From Desulfovibrio sp. (GTDB taxonomy: Bacteria; Desulfobacterota; Desulfovibrionia; Desulfovibrionales; Desulfovibrionaceae): a stretch of 64,000 bases of DNA. Positions within the stretch are counted from its first letter, which is position 1; each line of letters starts with the position of its first letter. The translations under genes were made by a program, and so were the position numbers. Under the pieces are notes generated by a model that worked only from the letters and a program-made list of their open reading frames with translations, ran no database searches and had not been told where the DNA came from. Positions 44,606 through 54,464 of the stretch are shown here, in pieces. The DNA lies in NCBI GenBank assembly GCA_030145055.1, contig JAQYWK010000001.1, positions 62,001 to 126,000 of the forward strand, given 5' to 3'.

Positions 44606-45526
44606 ATGCACACACGGAAATTACAATATATAATAATGATAGCAATCCTGCTCTGCGCATCAATATCGCAGGCAGCACCGCTACAGGTTACCGTCTCAAT
44701 TATTCCACAGGAATATTTCGTAAGCAAAATAGGGGGAGATCTGGTCGATGTGAACGTAATGGTAAAACCGGGAAGCAGCCCTGCCATATACGAACCACAG
44801 CCAAGGCAAATGGCGAAACTGAGCAAAGCTGAAATATATTTCGCCATAGGTGTTCCATTTGAACAAGCATGGTTACCTAGATTCGAAGCAGCTAATCCCA
44901 AACTAAATGTAATAAACCTTGCCGAATCTGTAACCAGACACCCCATGCAAACACACCTACATGACACCGGAGAACATCACGAAGATGAAGCCAACCACGC
45001 AAAAGAGCGCGACAACAGCAAGCAAAGTGACAACTTTCTGGCCGATCCGCATATATGGCTTTCTCCGCCTCTCGTCAGAGTTATCAGCATGCAGATCAGA
45101 GATTCTCTAATTGATGCTGACCCACAAAATAGCGACATCTACAGAGCTAATTACTATAGTTTTGCAGAAGAAATAGATAAACTGGACAAAGAATTAATTG
45201 AAATTTTCAAGACAAGCGAGAAACGCATAAGTTTTATGACCTACCACCCTTCATGGGGATATTTCGCACGAGCTTATGGACTGAACCAAATCCCTATAGA
45301 ACTAGAAGGCAAAGAGCCAAGTCCGAAGCAGATGACCAAGATTATCGACTTCGCAAGAGCAGAGTCGGTATCCGCAATATTTATCCAGCCTCAGTTTTCA
45401 CGCAAAAGCGCACAGACAATCGCATCATCAGTGAACGCAAAAGTTCTCATCGCCGACCCACTAGCTGGCAACTGGGCAGAAAATCTCAGAAAAACAGCAG
45501 AGACTTTCCGCCAAAACTCACGTTAA
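44606..45526 (+). CDS. Metal ABC transporter substrate-binding protein (ZnuA-like)
   Basis: 306 residues. Signal peptide with LQYIIMIAILLCASISQA, then a cluster A-I metal-binding fold: PQEYFVSKIGGDLVDVNVM, YEPQPRQMAKLSKAEIYFAIG and DPHIWLSPPLVR. A His-rich acidic loop (HPMQTHLHDTGEHHEDEANH) fits zinc or manganese binding. No permease or ATPase gene is next to it, so it is an orphan. The ATG at 44606 follows CGGAGAG; a TTG 33 bases upstream is also in frame. Confidence 0.88.
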   Translation: MHTRKLQYIIMIAILLCASISQAAPLQVTVSIIPQEYFVSKIGGDLVDVNVMVKPGSSPAIYEPQPRQMAKLSKAEIYFAIGVPFEQAWLPRFEAANPKLNVINLAESVTRHPMQTHLHDTGEHHEDEANHAKERDNSKQSDNFLADPHIWLSPPLVRVISMQIRDSLIDADPQNSDIYRANYYSFAEEIDKLDKELIEIFKTSEKRISFMTYHPSWGYFARAYGLNQIPIELEGKEPSPKQMTKIIDFARAESVSAIFIQPQFSRKSAQTIASSVNAKVLIADPLAGNWAENLRKTAETFRQNSR

Positions 45527-45751
45527 GGAGCGAAGAACTTGAATTTAAAAAAGGGATAAAAGGAAGAGGGGAAGAAACGGAAAAAGAATACTGATTTTTA
45601 AGCTACCTAAAAAGACTCGAAGCCATGCGTAAAAAATGAGCAAGTTTAAAGCTTACATCCTGTGAGCAGCCCGCTCATCTCAAAAACAACAACATCGAGC
45701 CTCTTTAAATAACCCGACCAAAAAGATGGTCGAAAAACTACACAGGATCAA

Positions 45752-45985
45752 CTAAAAGCTAAGTATTGCGAGCACGGCCATAACGAAAGCTACAGGAGCA
45801 CGAAAAAGAGACGAACCTTTAGCGAATATAGGAGTCTCAGCCGCGATCTTTGTGCGCAGCTCTTTAAATCCTTTATTCAACTCACGACTTTCGACAGTTC
45901 TACCCAGTCTTGCCTGACGAGACTGATCCCGAAGATCTGCCATATCCTGTTTATGAAAAGATATAAGACTATCAGTACTAACCAT
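45752..45985 (-). CDS. Small protein with C-terminal membrane span
   Basis: 77 residues. A charged helical N-terminal part (RQARLGRTVESRELNKGFKE) is followed by a hydrophobic C-terminal span (APVAFVMAVLAILSF). GGAG lies 8 bases before the ATG, which supports a real gene. Family unknown. A long hairpin lies about 60 bases upstream in its leader or promoter region. Confidence 0.6.
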   Translation of the reverse strand: MVSTDSLISFHKQDMADLRDQSRQARLGRTVESRELNKGFKELRTKIAAETPIFAKGSSLFRAPVAFVMAVLAILSF

Positions 45986-46036
45986 GAGATTCGCTCCATC
46001 TTAATATTATAAAATATACTAACCATATTTTTTAAG

Positions 46037-46097
46037 GTATTGTGAACCGGGAAACCCGAAGGGGTCGGGGAGGTGGAGTGGGTCTCCCGGTCCATAC
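46037..46097. other. Strong 14-bp hairpin with C/G-rich loop
   Basis: GAACCGGGAAACCC (46044-46057) pairs with GGGTCTCCCGGTCC (46080-46093) via two G-T wobbles, with an outer GTAT/ATAC extension. The 22-base loop reads CCACCTCCCC on the minus strand, close to anti-Shine-Dalgarno, and GGGGAGGTGG on the plus strand. No T run follows. It may be a regulatory leader or a small RNA. Confidence 0.5.
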
Positions 46098-46240
46098 TTG
46101 ACTAACAAGCTAATTCTAATAAAGCACCATTCGTGCCAAAACATCTCCAATGCTGAAAACCACCCACAAACACTGACATTAAGCCACTTCTTCTATTCTA
46201 GACAAACTATCACGCCAACCACCGCATGTTGACTTGTCAA

Positions 46241-46268
46241 AATTATCTCGATATATCGTAATTATCTC
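46241..46268 (+). promoter_or_regulatory. Direct repeat around a palindrome before the sigma-54 activator gene
   Basis: AATTATCTC occurs at 46241-46249 and 46260-46268, 19 bases apart, with the palindrome CGATATATCG (46249-46258) between them. It sits 40 bases before the start of the regulator gene, a possible autoregulatory site. Confidence 0.35.
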
Positions 46269-46307
46269 CAAATAACAAATCCGAACAATAACAAAACACA
46301 CATAATT

Positions 46308-47855
46308 ATGACACTATCCATCGCCGACTATAAAGCTCTATCTCAAGAACTTGATCCACGAAAACTACAGAAAACTATTCTCTCGCTACTTCTGAAACTT
46401 CAGAATGTTGAGCGAGGATCACTTTGGATTGAGCAAAATGGTATGTACGAGTGCGTCGAAGCGCTAGGACATCAAAGCGAAGAACTTAAGGGAGTTAAGC
46501 TCTCCCCTAACAAAAAATCAATTGTTGGCTGGGTAATTCAAAACGGCAAAATGACCACGGCCAAAGCCGGAGCAGACGCCAGACACAACAGTCAATTTGA
46601 AGATAAATTTAAGATTAAAAGTAAGCACATACTGTGCTTCCCTCTTTTACTGAAAGGAAAGGAAGTTTACGGAGCAGTTCAAGTAATTGACACGAGTTCA
46701 GACGGAGACAACTTAAACCTCGCACCAGATTATTTGAATATGCTACAGGAAATGGTCGATATAAGCTCTCTTGCTCTGCGCAATTCACTTGAATTTCAAA
46801 AACAACAACGCAAATATGCGCAACTGCGCAGAACACTAAGCAGTCTTCGGGGCAAAAACTCAATTGTCGGCAAAAGTTCGTCAATTAAGAAAGCCCTCAA
46901 ACTCGTCACAAACTATGCGGCAACAAACTATCCCGTTCTTGTCTACGGAGAATCAGGTACCGGTAAGGAGCTATTTGCCGAAGAAATTCACGCGCAAAGC
47001 TCGCGGGCAAACAAGCCTTTTCTAACTCAGAACTGTAGCGCAATCCCTGAAAATCTTCTTGAAAGCGAACTTTTCGGATATGTAAAGGGAGCTTTCACCG
47101 GTGCGAATACAAATAAATTAGGGCTATTTGAGGCCGCTGAAGGGGGAACAGTCTTTCTAGATGAAATCGGAGATATGGACATAAACCTTCAAGCAAAAGT
47201 TCTGAGAGTTTTGCAAGAAAGCGAAATCAAACCACTTGGCGGAACTGAAACAAAAAAAATAGATATTCGCATTATTTCAGCAACCAACCGAAAACTTGAA
47301 GAGGAAGTCCGCTCATGCCGCTTCAGAGAAGACTTATATTACAGATTAAATGTTCTTCCACTAAATCTTCCATGCCTGAATGAGAGAAAGGAAGACATTC
47401 CGCTACTCACTGAATATTTTTTAGCAAGAGAAGCCTCCTACAGCCATATGCTGCCCAAAAAGCTTGACCCCAAAGCTATGATTGCTATGAAAACTCACAA
47501 ATGGCCTGGCAATATCCGAGAACTAGAAAACTCAGTTAAACAATTCCAAGCTTTAGTTTCCGGCGACACAATTTATGTTTCGGATCTGCCACGACACATT
47601 GGCTTTCCCATCGCAACAGCCGAAAACAATATCCCTCTTCCTGAAAAATCGGGAATTAACGGATTGAAGTCCGAAGACCGAGTTCCTGAAGATCTTACTA
47701 CTTTTACATGGGAAGAGATGGAAGCGTCATACGTCATGAAACTTCTAGAAAAATATAAATGGAATGTAAGTCAGGCCGCGCGCGCCGCAGGAGTAAACAG
47801 ATCTACATTCGATTCGAGAATGAAAAAGTTAGGAATCAGCAAGCAGGCGGGTTAA
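46308..47855 (+). CDS. Sigma-54-dependent transcriptional activator with GAF domain
   Basis: 515 residues. An N-terminal GAF domain (about 15-165) senses an unknown small molecule. The AAA+ core (about 188-420) has Walker [10 protein letters not shown], the sigma-54 contact loop GAFTGANTN and Walker [11 protein letters not shown]. The C terminus is a Fis-type HTH ([20 protein letters not shown]). The ATG at 46308 has no strong ribosome site. The following hydantoinase/HDAC genes are possible targets; the sigma-54 promoter of amtB lies in the region just before its neighbour. Confidence 0.93.
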   Translation: MTLSIADYKALSQELDPRKLQKTILSLLLKLQNVERGSLWIEQNGMYECVEALGHQSEELKGVKLSPNKKSIVGWVIQNGKMTTAKAGADARHNSQFEDKFKIKSKHILCFPLLLKGKEVYGAVQVIDTSSDGDNLNLAPDYLNMLQEMVDISSLALRNSLEFQKQQRKYAQLRRTLSSLRGKNSIVGKSSSIKKALKLVTNYAATNYPVLVYGESGTGKELFAEEIHAQSSRANKPFLTQNCSAIPENLLESELFGYVKGAFTGANTNKLGLFEAAEGGTVFLDEIGDMDINLQAKVLRVLQESEIKPLGGTETKKIDIRIISATNRKLEEEVRSCRFREDLYYRLNVLPLNLPCLNERKEDIPLLTEYFLAREASYSHMLPKKLDPKAMIAMKTHKWPGNIRELENSVKQFQALVSGDTIYVSDLPRHIGFPIATAENNIPLPEKSGINGLKSEDRVPEDLTTFTWEEMEASYVMKLLEKYKWNVSQAARAAGVNRSTFDSRMKKLGISKQAG

Positions 47856-48118
47856 GCGTCCCTTCTAATCCCTTTATCCTCTTATATTATAAAATGCAGT
47901 CCGCTCACCTGATGCTTCATACCGTTTGCAGTAAAACATCTGGACGACAGAGCTTTTGAAGTGCTAATTATACGGAGGATTTAAACTCCAAAAATTCAAA
48001 TTTTCCCATTCCAGCAAGTGATACCCTTTAGCGCAGTTTAAATAGTTATAGTTATGGCTGATATTTTGAACTTCCCATACTTATTCATGGGAGAATTTCC
48101 ACTTCAAGGATTTATCTG

Positions 48119-49783
48119 ATGCTCCTTCTTGGAATAGATGTAGGCGGAACTCATACTGACGCGGTGGCCTTAGGCCCAAAAGGAATTGAGGCTCAAGTCA
48201 AGGTTGCGACTAACCATGATGACCTGCTTTCCTCCATTAAAAGCGCACTGAGCGAAATAGTGCAGAATACCGACGCTTCCAGCATTAAACAGCTCAATCT
48301 AAGCACAACTCTTTCGACAAACGCGATTGTTGAAGGCAGATTCGAAGATGTGGGTGTAATTGTTTCTGCCGGACCAGGATTGGATCCGCACTCTTTTATG
48401 CTGTGCAAAGACTTTCACGTAATCCCTGGATCGCTTGATCATCGAGGCTCTGAAACCAAACAGCTCAATAATTTATCCCTTGAAGAAGCTATTTCATCCT
48501 GCCGAAAATCTGGGGTTAAAGTATATGCGGCTGTAACAAAATTTTCCCCCCGCAATCCTGCTCATGAGAAAGAAATGGAGCTTGCAATTGGAGACAATGC
48601 TGACTTCATAACTCTGGGACACCAGATTACAGGGCGCCTAAATTTCCCGAGACGTATAGCAACAGCCTTTTATAACTGCGCGGTTTGGCGGGTTTTTAAT
48701 AAATTTGCTGACGCAATTTCCGGGACCCTTGAAGAAATGGGCCTTGGCCATATTAAGGTCAACATTCTAAAGGCTGATGGCGGAACCATGCCCCTGCCGC
48801 TATCAAGAAAAGTTCCGGTGCAATCCATTTTTTCTGGACCGGCTGCAAGTGTAATGGGCATTATCGCACTTTGCAAAATCACCCATGATTCCATCATTTA
48901 CGACATTGGCGGAACAACTACCGACATTGCCATTTTTGTGGGCGGAACCCCGCTAATCGAACAGGAAGGAATCAATATCGGTTCCCATCCGACTCTTGTG
49001 CGTGCGCTGAAGGTCCACTCCATCGGGGTTGGTGGAGACTCTGCCATTTCCATTCTTGAAGGAATAGTGCGTGTAGGTCCGACCAGAGTAGGTCCCTCCA
49101 TCGCGTTCGGAGGAGAAATTCCAACACTCACAGATGCGCTAATCTGGAAAGATTCCTGTGACTGCGGAAACATTGGTAAATCCAAAGCAGGATTTGCTGC
49201 ATTCGCGTCCAAAATAGACATGGAACCTGATGAACTGGCTGACAAGGCAATTGAGAATGCAATTGATAAAATTCACGATTCCACCCGTGAACTCGTCGAA
49301 GAAATCAATCAACAGCCCGTTTACACCATCCATGAACTATTAGAGAATAGACGCATTATACCCAGAAAAATTTATATAATGGGTGGCCCTGCCAAAGCAA
49401 TGAAGATGGACATATTCCGCAAGTTCAGGCTTTCAACGGAAGTTCCTGAAAATTACGATGTTGCAAATGCTATCGGCGCGGCTTTGACCAGAACTACGAC
49501 TGAAATTGAGCTTTTTGCCGACACCGAACGTGGAGTAATGTTTATCCCTTCCCTCGGTTACAGAGAAAATGTTCCCCGTACCTACAACCTCGAAGCGGCT
49601 GAAAAAGATGCAATGAACCATCTACTTGCCCATCTTGGAGAAATGAGGGTGGCAGCAGATGGTGACAATGCGCTGATTACAGCATCATCTTCGTTCAATA
49701 TGGTTAACGGATCCACGACTGTCGGTAGAAATATCAGAGTTAAATGCCAGATCAAACCCGGCGTGGTCCGGACATATTCATAA
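48119..49783 (+). CDS. Hydantoinase/oxoprolinase family protein
   Basis: 554 residues. The N-terminal half has the ASKHA-type motif LLLGIDVGGTHTDAVALGP and the family stretch STTLSTNAIVEGRF. The middle has IYDIGGTTTDIAIF. HyuA proteins are normally 650-700 residues long, so this one is on the short side. The family uses ATP to open cyclic imide rings such as 5-oxoproline or hydantoins. The substrate here is unknown. It begins a two-gene unit with the HDAC-like gene (12 bases apart). AAGGA precedes the ATG. Confidence 0.85.
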   Translation: MLLLGIDVGGTHTDAVALGPKGIEAQVKVATNHDDLLSSIKSALSEIVQNTDASSIKQLNLSTTLSTNAIVEGRFEDVGVIVSAGPGLDPHSFMLCKDFHVIPGSLDHRGSETKQLNNLSLEEAISSCRKSGVKVYAAVTKFSPRNPAHEKEMELAIGDNADFITLGHQITGRLNFPRRIATAFYNCAVWRVFNKFADAISGTLEEMGLGHIKVNILKADGGTMPLPLSRKVPVQSIFSGPAASVMGIIALCKITHDSIIYDIGGTTTDIAIFVGGTPLIEQEGINIGSHPTLVRALKVHSIGVGGDSAISILEGIVRVGPTRVGPSIAFGGEIPTLTDALIWKDSCDCGNIGKSKAGFAAFASKIDMEPDELADKAIENAIDKIHDSTRELVEEINQQPVYTIHELLENRRIIPRKIYIMGGPAKAMKMDIFRKFRLSTEVPENYDVANAIGAALTRTTTEIELFADTERGVMFIPSLGYRENVPRTYNLEAAEKDAMNHLLAHLGEMRVAADGDNALITASSSFNMVNGSTTVGRNIRVKCQIKPGVVRTYS

Positions 49784-49795
49784 TACGGAGTCCTT

Positions 49796-51115
49796 ATGCT
49801 CAAGGCTGAAAACAGTCTGGGAATCATATTTTTCCCCGCCTACGACTGGGCGATATCTCCTACCCATCCTGAAAGAGAGGAAAGGCTCCTGTACACGCAG
49901 GATCAACTTCGAGAGGAAGGCCTTTTTGATATCGAAGGGATCCGCGAATATAAGCCCGAAGTAGCTGAAACCGAGGACATCGAAAGAGTCCATTTCTGCT
50001 TCCCGGAAGCAGAAGCCATTGCGACGCGCTCACATTATATTTCCACAGGCGGAGCCATCAAGGCCGCTGAACTTGTAATGCAAGGTGAACGGGACCGAGC
50101 CTTTGCTCTAGTGCGTCCCCCCGGACATCATGCAATGAAAACGGTTCTGGGATCACGCGGCTTTTGCGCCATTAATGTTGAAGCTATTATGTGTGAACAT
50201 ATCCGCGAAAAGTACGGGCAAAAACGTATTGCCATAATAGATACGGATTGCCATCACGGAGACGGCACACAGGATGTATACTGGCACGACCCAGATACGC
50301 TCTTCATTTCCATGCATCAGGACGGGAGAACTATCTACCCAGGAACAGGCTTTCCAAAGGATGCAGGTGGCCCGAAAGCTTTGGGAAGGAACATCAATAT
50401 TCCATTGCCCCCCGGCACATCTGATGCCGGATTTATGATGGTAATGGAACGCATTGTCATGCCCATACTTGAAGATTTCAAACCAGATTTAATCATCAAT
50501 TCTGCGGGACAGGATAATCATTTCACTGACCCCATCACCAATATGAATTTCTCAGCACAAGGCTATGCGGCTCTTACTAAAATGTTGAAACCTGACATTG
50601 CCGTACTCGAAGGAGGGTATGCAATTCAGGGAGCACTCCCTTATGTGAATCTGGGAATCAGCCTTGCCTTAGCAGGAGTTGATTATTCCCATGTCTGTGA
50701 ACCGGGATGGAACCCGGAGACATTGAAAGAATCCGACGAAATTATGAAATATATTGCAACTCTTTGCGAGAGTATTCCCAATATTTACTTTAATCCTCCG
50801 GCGAAAAGTAACGAAGGAATCATAAATGGAGACTGGTCCGTAAGGCATCGAAACATTTTCTATGACACAGAAGGATTTACGGAATCACAAACTGAATCCT
50901 TACTATTATGCAACGAATGCCGAGGACTGCTGAAAGTACAAACGCAGAAAGAAAATGGACCAATGGGATTTGGAATTGAAATACCGATCGGGGCATGCGA
51001 TAAGTGCCGAAACACCGGATATTCAATTTTAGAAGAAGCGCAGGTAAAAAGTAAGTACCGCTACATGCAGATGATTAATCGCAGAGAAAAAGAATATATG
51101 CGCTACGGATTTTGA
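49796..51115 (+). CDS. Histone-deacetylase-like amidohydrolase with zinc-ribbon tail
   Basis: 439 residues. Residues 1-335 are an HDAC fold: HPEREERLL, VRPPGHHA, DTDCHHGDGTQDVYW, HQDGRTIYPGTG and SAGQDNHFTDP provide the zinc and charge-relay residues. Bacterial members often act on acetylated polyamines or other acetyl-amines. The last 70 residues carry CNECRG and CDKCRNTG, a likely second zinc site absent from standard HDACs. It follows the hydantoinase/oxoprolinase gene by 12 bases, so the two probably act in one catabolic route. A terminator follows. Confidence 0.88.
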   Translation: MLKAENSLGIIFFPAYDWAISPTHPEREERLLYTQDQLREEGLFDIEGIREYKPEVAETEDIERVHFCFPEAEAIATRSHYISTGGAIKAAELVMQGERDRAFALVRPPGHHAMKTVLGSRGFCAINVEAIMCEHIREKYGQKRIAIIDTDCHHGDGTQDVYWHDPDTLFISMHQDGRTIYPGTGFPKDAGGPKALGRNINIPLPPGTSDAGFMMVMERIVMPILEDFKPDLIINSAGQDNHFTDPITNMNFSAQGYAALTKMLKPDIAVLEGGYAIQGALPYVNLGISLALAGVDYSHVCEPGWNPETLKESDEIMKYIATLCESIPNIYFNPPAKSNEGIINGDWSVRHRNIFYDTEGFTESQTESLLLCNECRGLLKVQTQKENGPMGFGIEIPIGACDKCRNTGYSILEEAQVKSKYRYMQMINRREKEYMRYGF

Positions 51116-51170
51116 AATAAGAAACGGAAAATCCTCAGGAGTTGAGGTTTAAGTTCAGATTAAAACAAAT

Positions 51171-51202
51171 AAAGGGGATTCTTTAGAAAGAACCCCCTTT
51201 TT
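51171..51202. terminator. Bidirectional terminator between HDAC-like and MCP genes
   Basis: AAAGGGG-TTCTTT pairs with AAAGAA-CCCCTTT with a single mismatch per side. A T run is on the plus strand and A-rich sequence is on the other. Confidence 0.8.
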
Positions 51203-51212
51203 ATATAAAAAC

Positions 51213-52790
51213 TTATCGCATTTCCTTAATAATATCTGAAAGCGTACCCGCAAGTTGAGACAACTTAGAGATAGCTTCTGTAGATTCAATCATTGCCTGC
51301 TCTGTCTCGCCGGATATACGGTTCACTTCAGCAGTAGACTGGTTAATCTCTTCACTCGCAGCAGATTGTTGTTCTGCCGCAGCTGCAATTGACCGCACAC
51401 GGTCCGCTGTGGATTCTGAAACAGACACAATTTCCGCTAAAGCCTCACCAGATTGCCCCGCCATTTCGGTACTTTTTTCAACGGAAAGAACCGTGACTTC
51501 CATAGCTTGGACGTTCTCTTTGGCGCCCTTCTGAATACCGGAAACAGCCACTTGAACTTCCGCTGTAGCCTGCACTGTTTTTTCAGCGAGCTTACGCACC
51601 TCATCAGCAACAACTGCAAATCCGCGCCCTGCTTCTCCAGCCCGCGCAGCCTCAATTGCGGCGTTTAGAGCCAGCAAGTTAGTCTGATCTGCGATGTCTT
51701 CGATGACTCCAAGCACTTTGCCAATTCCCTCAGAATGCTTATCAAGCTCTTCCATCGATTCTTTCAAAGAGACAGTCTGTGCGGCAACTTCATCAATTGC
51801 ATCAACAACATTAGTGACGATCTCGGCTCCGCGCTCAGCACTTTCTCGGGCATGATCAGCATCATTTGCAGCATCCTGAGCATGGCGCGCAACCTCTAAA
51901 ACGGTAGCATTCATCTCTTCCATTGCAGTGGCGGTTTCAGTGGAACGTTCAACCTGCACAACAGCTCCGCGCCTGGCCTCGGAAACCAAACCTTCAAGCT
52001 GACTGGCAGCATCACCTAAATCATGTGAAACAACGCCAGCCTTCTTGGCCGCGTCCGCAATGCGCTCATTCTGGCTGAGAATATGAGCCTCACGTTGCTT
52101 AAGCTCGGTGGTGACTACATATAAACAACACCCACCAATCACTTTTCCTTGCACGTCATGCAGCGGGAAAAGATTCGCTAAAATATTAATATCACTTCCA
52201 TCAGAATGCTTAAACACAGCTTCACGATTCATGGCACTAACATCATCATCCATGCATGTTCCGATGAGAGATTTACGATCATCATTATAAAAAATCTGAG
52301 AAATCATACGCCCATAGAATGATTCAGGATCAGCTGAAGATCCTACCATTTCTAGGCATTGACGATTAAGAAATGTTATTTTCTCACCCTCGGCAACAAT
52401 ACAACAAGGCATGGGAAGACCTTCAAGAATACTCATGCTAAAACCAAGGCGTTGCTTATAGCTCTCCGCCAGTTCAGCCACCGCAGTCTGTAAGTCACTA
52501 AGCCCAGAAGAAGTGCACTTCTCAGCCCCTGAATAATCGCCCTCAAGAATGCGTGATGTATAGGAGGTAATACTGGAGACTGGTTTCTTAATATATGTAT
52601 TAAACATACAGATCAGAGCAACTCCCAAAAGAGCAAACAGCGAAATCATAAAAAAAGATAGAGATTTGGACACCCATGGCTCATTACCAAACTTTAAGAC
52701 GAGCAAGGCACTCCCAGAGCAGCCCACAAAAAGAACACCTGAATAAATCCAAATTGCTGTACGTAAATACTTTTTGACATCATCAATCAT
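51213..52790 (-). CDS. Methyl-accepting chemotaxis protein with PAS domain
   Basis: 525 residues. Two membrane spans (about 10-33 and 42-64) with a short loop of about 10-15 residues outside, so there is no periplasmic ligand domain. HAMP linker (about 65-115), PAS domain (about 125-240) with PAS/PAC features ([16 protein letters not shown]), then the signalling domain with the tip [20 protein letters not shown] near residue 380. The PAS domain probably senses redox or a cytosolic signal. It lacks a C-terminal NWETF pentapeptide. The start is set at the ATG at 52790 with GGGGAA upstream, not the longer frame. CheD at 15494 could modify it. Confidence 0.9.
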   Translation of the reverse strand: MIDDVKKYLRTAIWIYSGVLFVGCSGSALLVLKFGNEPWVSKSLSFFMISLFALLGVALICMFNTYIKKPVSSITSYTSRILEGDYSGAEKCTSSGLSDLQTAVAELAESYKQRLGFSMSILEGLPMPCCIVAEGEKITFLNRQCLEMVGSSADPESFYGRMISQIFYNDDRKSLIGTCMDDDVSAMNREAVFKHSDGSDINILANLFPLHDVQGKVIGGCCLYVVTTELKQREAHILSQNERIADAAKKAGVVSHDLGDAASQLEGLVSEARRGAVVQVERSTETATAMEEMNATVLEVARHAQDAANDADHARESAERGAEIVTNVVDAIDEVAAQTVSLKESMEELDKHSEGIGKVLGVIEDIADQTNLLALNAAIEAARAGEAGRGFAVVADEVRKLAEKTVQATAEVQVAVSGIQKGAKENVQAMEVTVLSVEKSTEMAGQSGEALAEIVSVSESTADRVRSIAAAAEQQSAASEEINQSTAEVNRISGETEQAMIESTEAISKLSQLAGTLSDIIKEMR

Positions 52791-53036
52791 AACAGTTCCC
52801 CTTGAAAAGTCGTTAAACCTATTTCTGAGACTGTATATAAATTTCCAAGTGCACAACATTCGCAATAATAAAAAATGTTGCCTCAAAAAATAAAACAGAC
52901 TTCAGTAATTATGTTGTTAGACCCCAAGTCAAAACACCTTTTTGCCATCAGGCAAATCTACCCCGCTCTTTTTAACTAACTGCTTTGCAAATAGAAGTCG
53001 ATACGTTTTTATAACGCAAAGAACAAAACACACGCT
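52791..53036. other. Spacer upstream of the MCP gene
   Basis: About 246 bases with no credible coding frame. It holds the MCP promoter region and a gap before the mscS terminator. Confidence 0.45.
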
Positions 53037-53090
53037 AAAAAAAATAAGCCCGCAAAGAATTCCTTATAAAAGAAGGGACCTTTACGGGCT
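53037..53090 (-). terminator. Terminator of the mscS unit
   Basis: AGCCCGCAAAG (53047-53057) pairs with CTTTACGGGCT (53080-53090) around an inner TTCCTT/AAGGGA stem, followed on the minus strand by a long T run. Confidence 0.85.
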
Positions 53091-53135
53091 ATTACATAAC
53101 TTATAAATAGGCCAACAAATTAGAACCGTAATAAA

Positions 53136-54443
53136 CTACTTTTCTGGAAGATTCTTTATAAAAATATCCTGCTGTGGGAATGGGAATTCAATGCCATTAG
53201 CGTTAAATGAATCCCAAATTGCAAGCATCGTATCTGATTTAACTCTTCCAGTTCCTTTTTCAGGATCGTTAATCCAAATTCTAAGCTCGAAATCAACAGA
53301 ACTGGCACCGTATCCAGTCATCCTGCATGCTGGCGCGGGGCTTTCAAGAATACCTGAAACAGTCTTTGCTGCGGCCTCACTCAAAGCCATCGCCTTGCGA
53401 ACATCCGAAGAGTATGCAATTCCAAATGGAATTCTGAGCCGAACCGAGCTGTCACCATATGTCCAGTTAATAACCTGTCCAGTAATGAGAGAATCATTCG
53501 GTATGAGATATTCCTTCTTATCGAAAGTCTCCATCGAAATAAAACGAGCATTCAAAGATTTAATCTTCCCGCGTGCATTCCCAACTTCAATAATATCACC
53601 CGGTTTGATAGACCGCTCAAGTAGCAAGATTACACCACAGACGAGATTAGAAATAACCTTCTGCAAACCGAAACCAACACCAACACCAACAGCCCCTGAA
53701 AATATTGTTAGCCCTGTAAAATCTACTCCAATTCCTTTAAGACCTAGATAAATAGCTAGTGTCATAAGACCTAATTTAGACCCTTTAGACAAAAGTACTT
53801 GTAAGGAAGGCGATAAAGTTTTTGACTGTTCAATTTTAGATTGAGCAATTTTATTCACAAAACTTGCAACCTGAATCAAAGCAATAAGAAGTATTATTCC
53901 TTTAAAAAGAACAAGTATGGACAAATTCTTTTGATTATATACAAATCCAACAGTATCTAAAAAAGCTACCGTTTTACCTAGCATTCCGAATACATTTAGA
54001 GCAGCCATCGTCCATGCTGTCGCAGAAATAAATTTTGCCCAAAACTGATTCATTACCAAACTTGATGCAATTTTAATTAGTACCCAAGCAGCAGTCAGAG
54101 AGCCTGCAATGATCAGTAGGTCAGGCCGATACTCTTTTGGAAACATGATATAAACTGACAACTTGAAAAGTAAAACAGTAAAGATGAGCCACATTTGTTC
54201 CAGAACAGTTTTGATAAATAAACTGTCACGAACAACTATCGGCAACTTTCCTTTAATACCGGATTCAATCTTAGGGGTGACTTTTTTATGAAATAATCTG
54301 CCTAATATGAAGATCAAAGGAATAAGTAGAAGTTCTTCCGCCCCGCTGACGGAGAAAAAATCTCTTACTACAGATTCTTTAAAATTAACAATCCACTTTA
54401 ATAAATCTACCCTAAAAAACTTTTCAATGACAGAAATATCCAT
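53136..54443 (-). CDS. MscS-family mechanosensitive channel
   Basis: 435 residues. Several N-terminal membrane spans (at least four), then the conserved pore and beta domain: GAVGVGVGFGLQKVISNLV and SIKPGDIIEVGNARGKIKSL followed by ARFISMETFDKKEYLIPN. Releases solutes under hypo-osmotic stress. It is longer at the N terminus than the small E. coli channel, similar to YbdG/YjeP-type channels. It overlaps nothing; UbiA starts 22 bases upstream in the same direction. Confidence 0.9.
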   Translation of the reverse strand: MDISVIEKFFRVDLLKWIVNFKESVVRDFFSVSGAEELLLIPLIFILGRLFHKKVTPKIESGIKGKLPIVVRDSLFIKTVLEQMWLIFTVLLFKLSVYIMFPKEYRPDLLIIAGSLTAAWVLIKIASSLVMNQFWAKFISATAWTMAALNVFGMLGKTVAFLDTVGFVYNQKNLSILVLFKGIILLIALIQVASFVNKIAQSKIEQSKTLSPSLQVLLSKGSKLGLMTLAIYLGLKGIGVDFTGLTIFSGAVGVGVGFGLQKVISNLVCGVILLLERSIKPGDIIEVGNARGKIKSLNARFISMETFDKKEYLIPNDSLITGQVINWTYGDSSVRLRIPFGIAYSSDVRKAMALSEAAAKTVSGILESPAPACRMTGYGASSVDFELRIWINDPEKGTGRVKSDTMLAIWDSFNANGIEFPFPQQDIFIKNLPEK

Positions 54444-54464
54444 AAACGAAACCCCGCAATGCGT

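Noticed and set aside
45253-45594. Plus-strand frame overlapping the metal-binding protein gene
   Set aside because: It lies mostly inside the gene in another frame, with no ribosome site and low-complexity charged ends.
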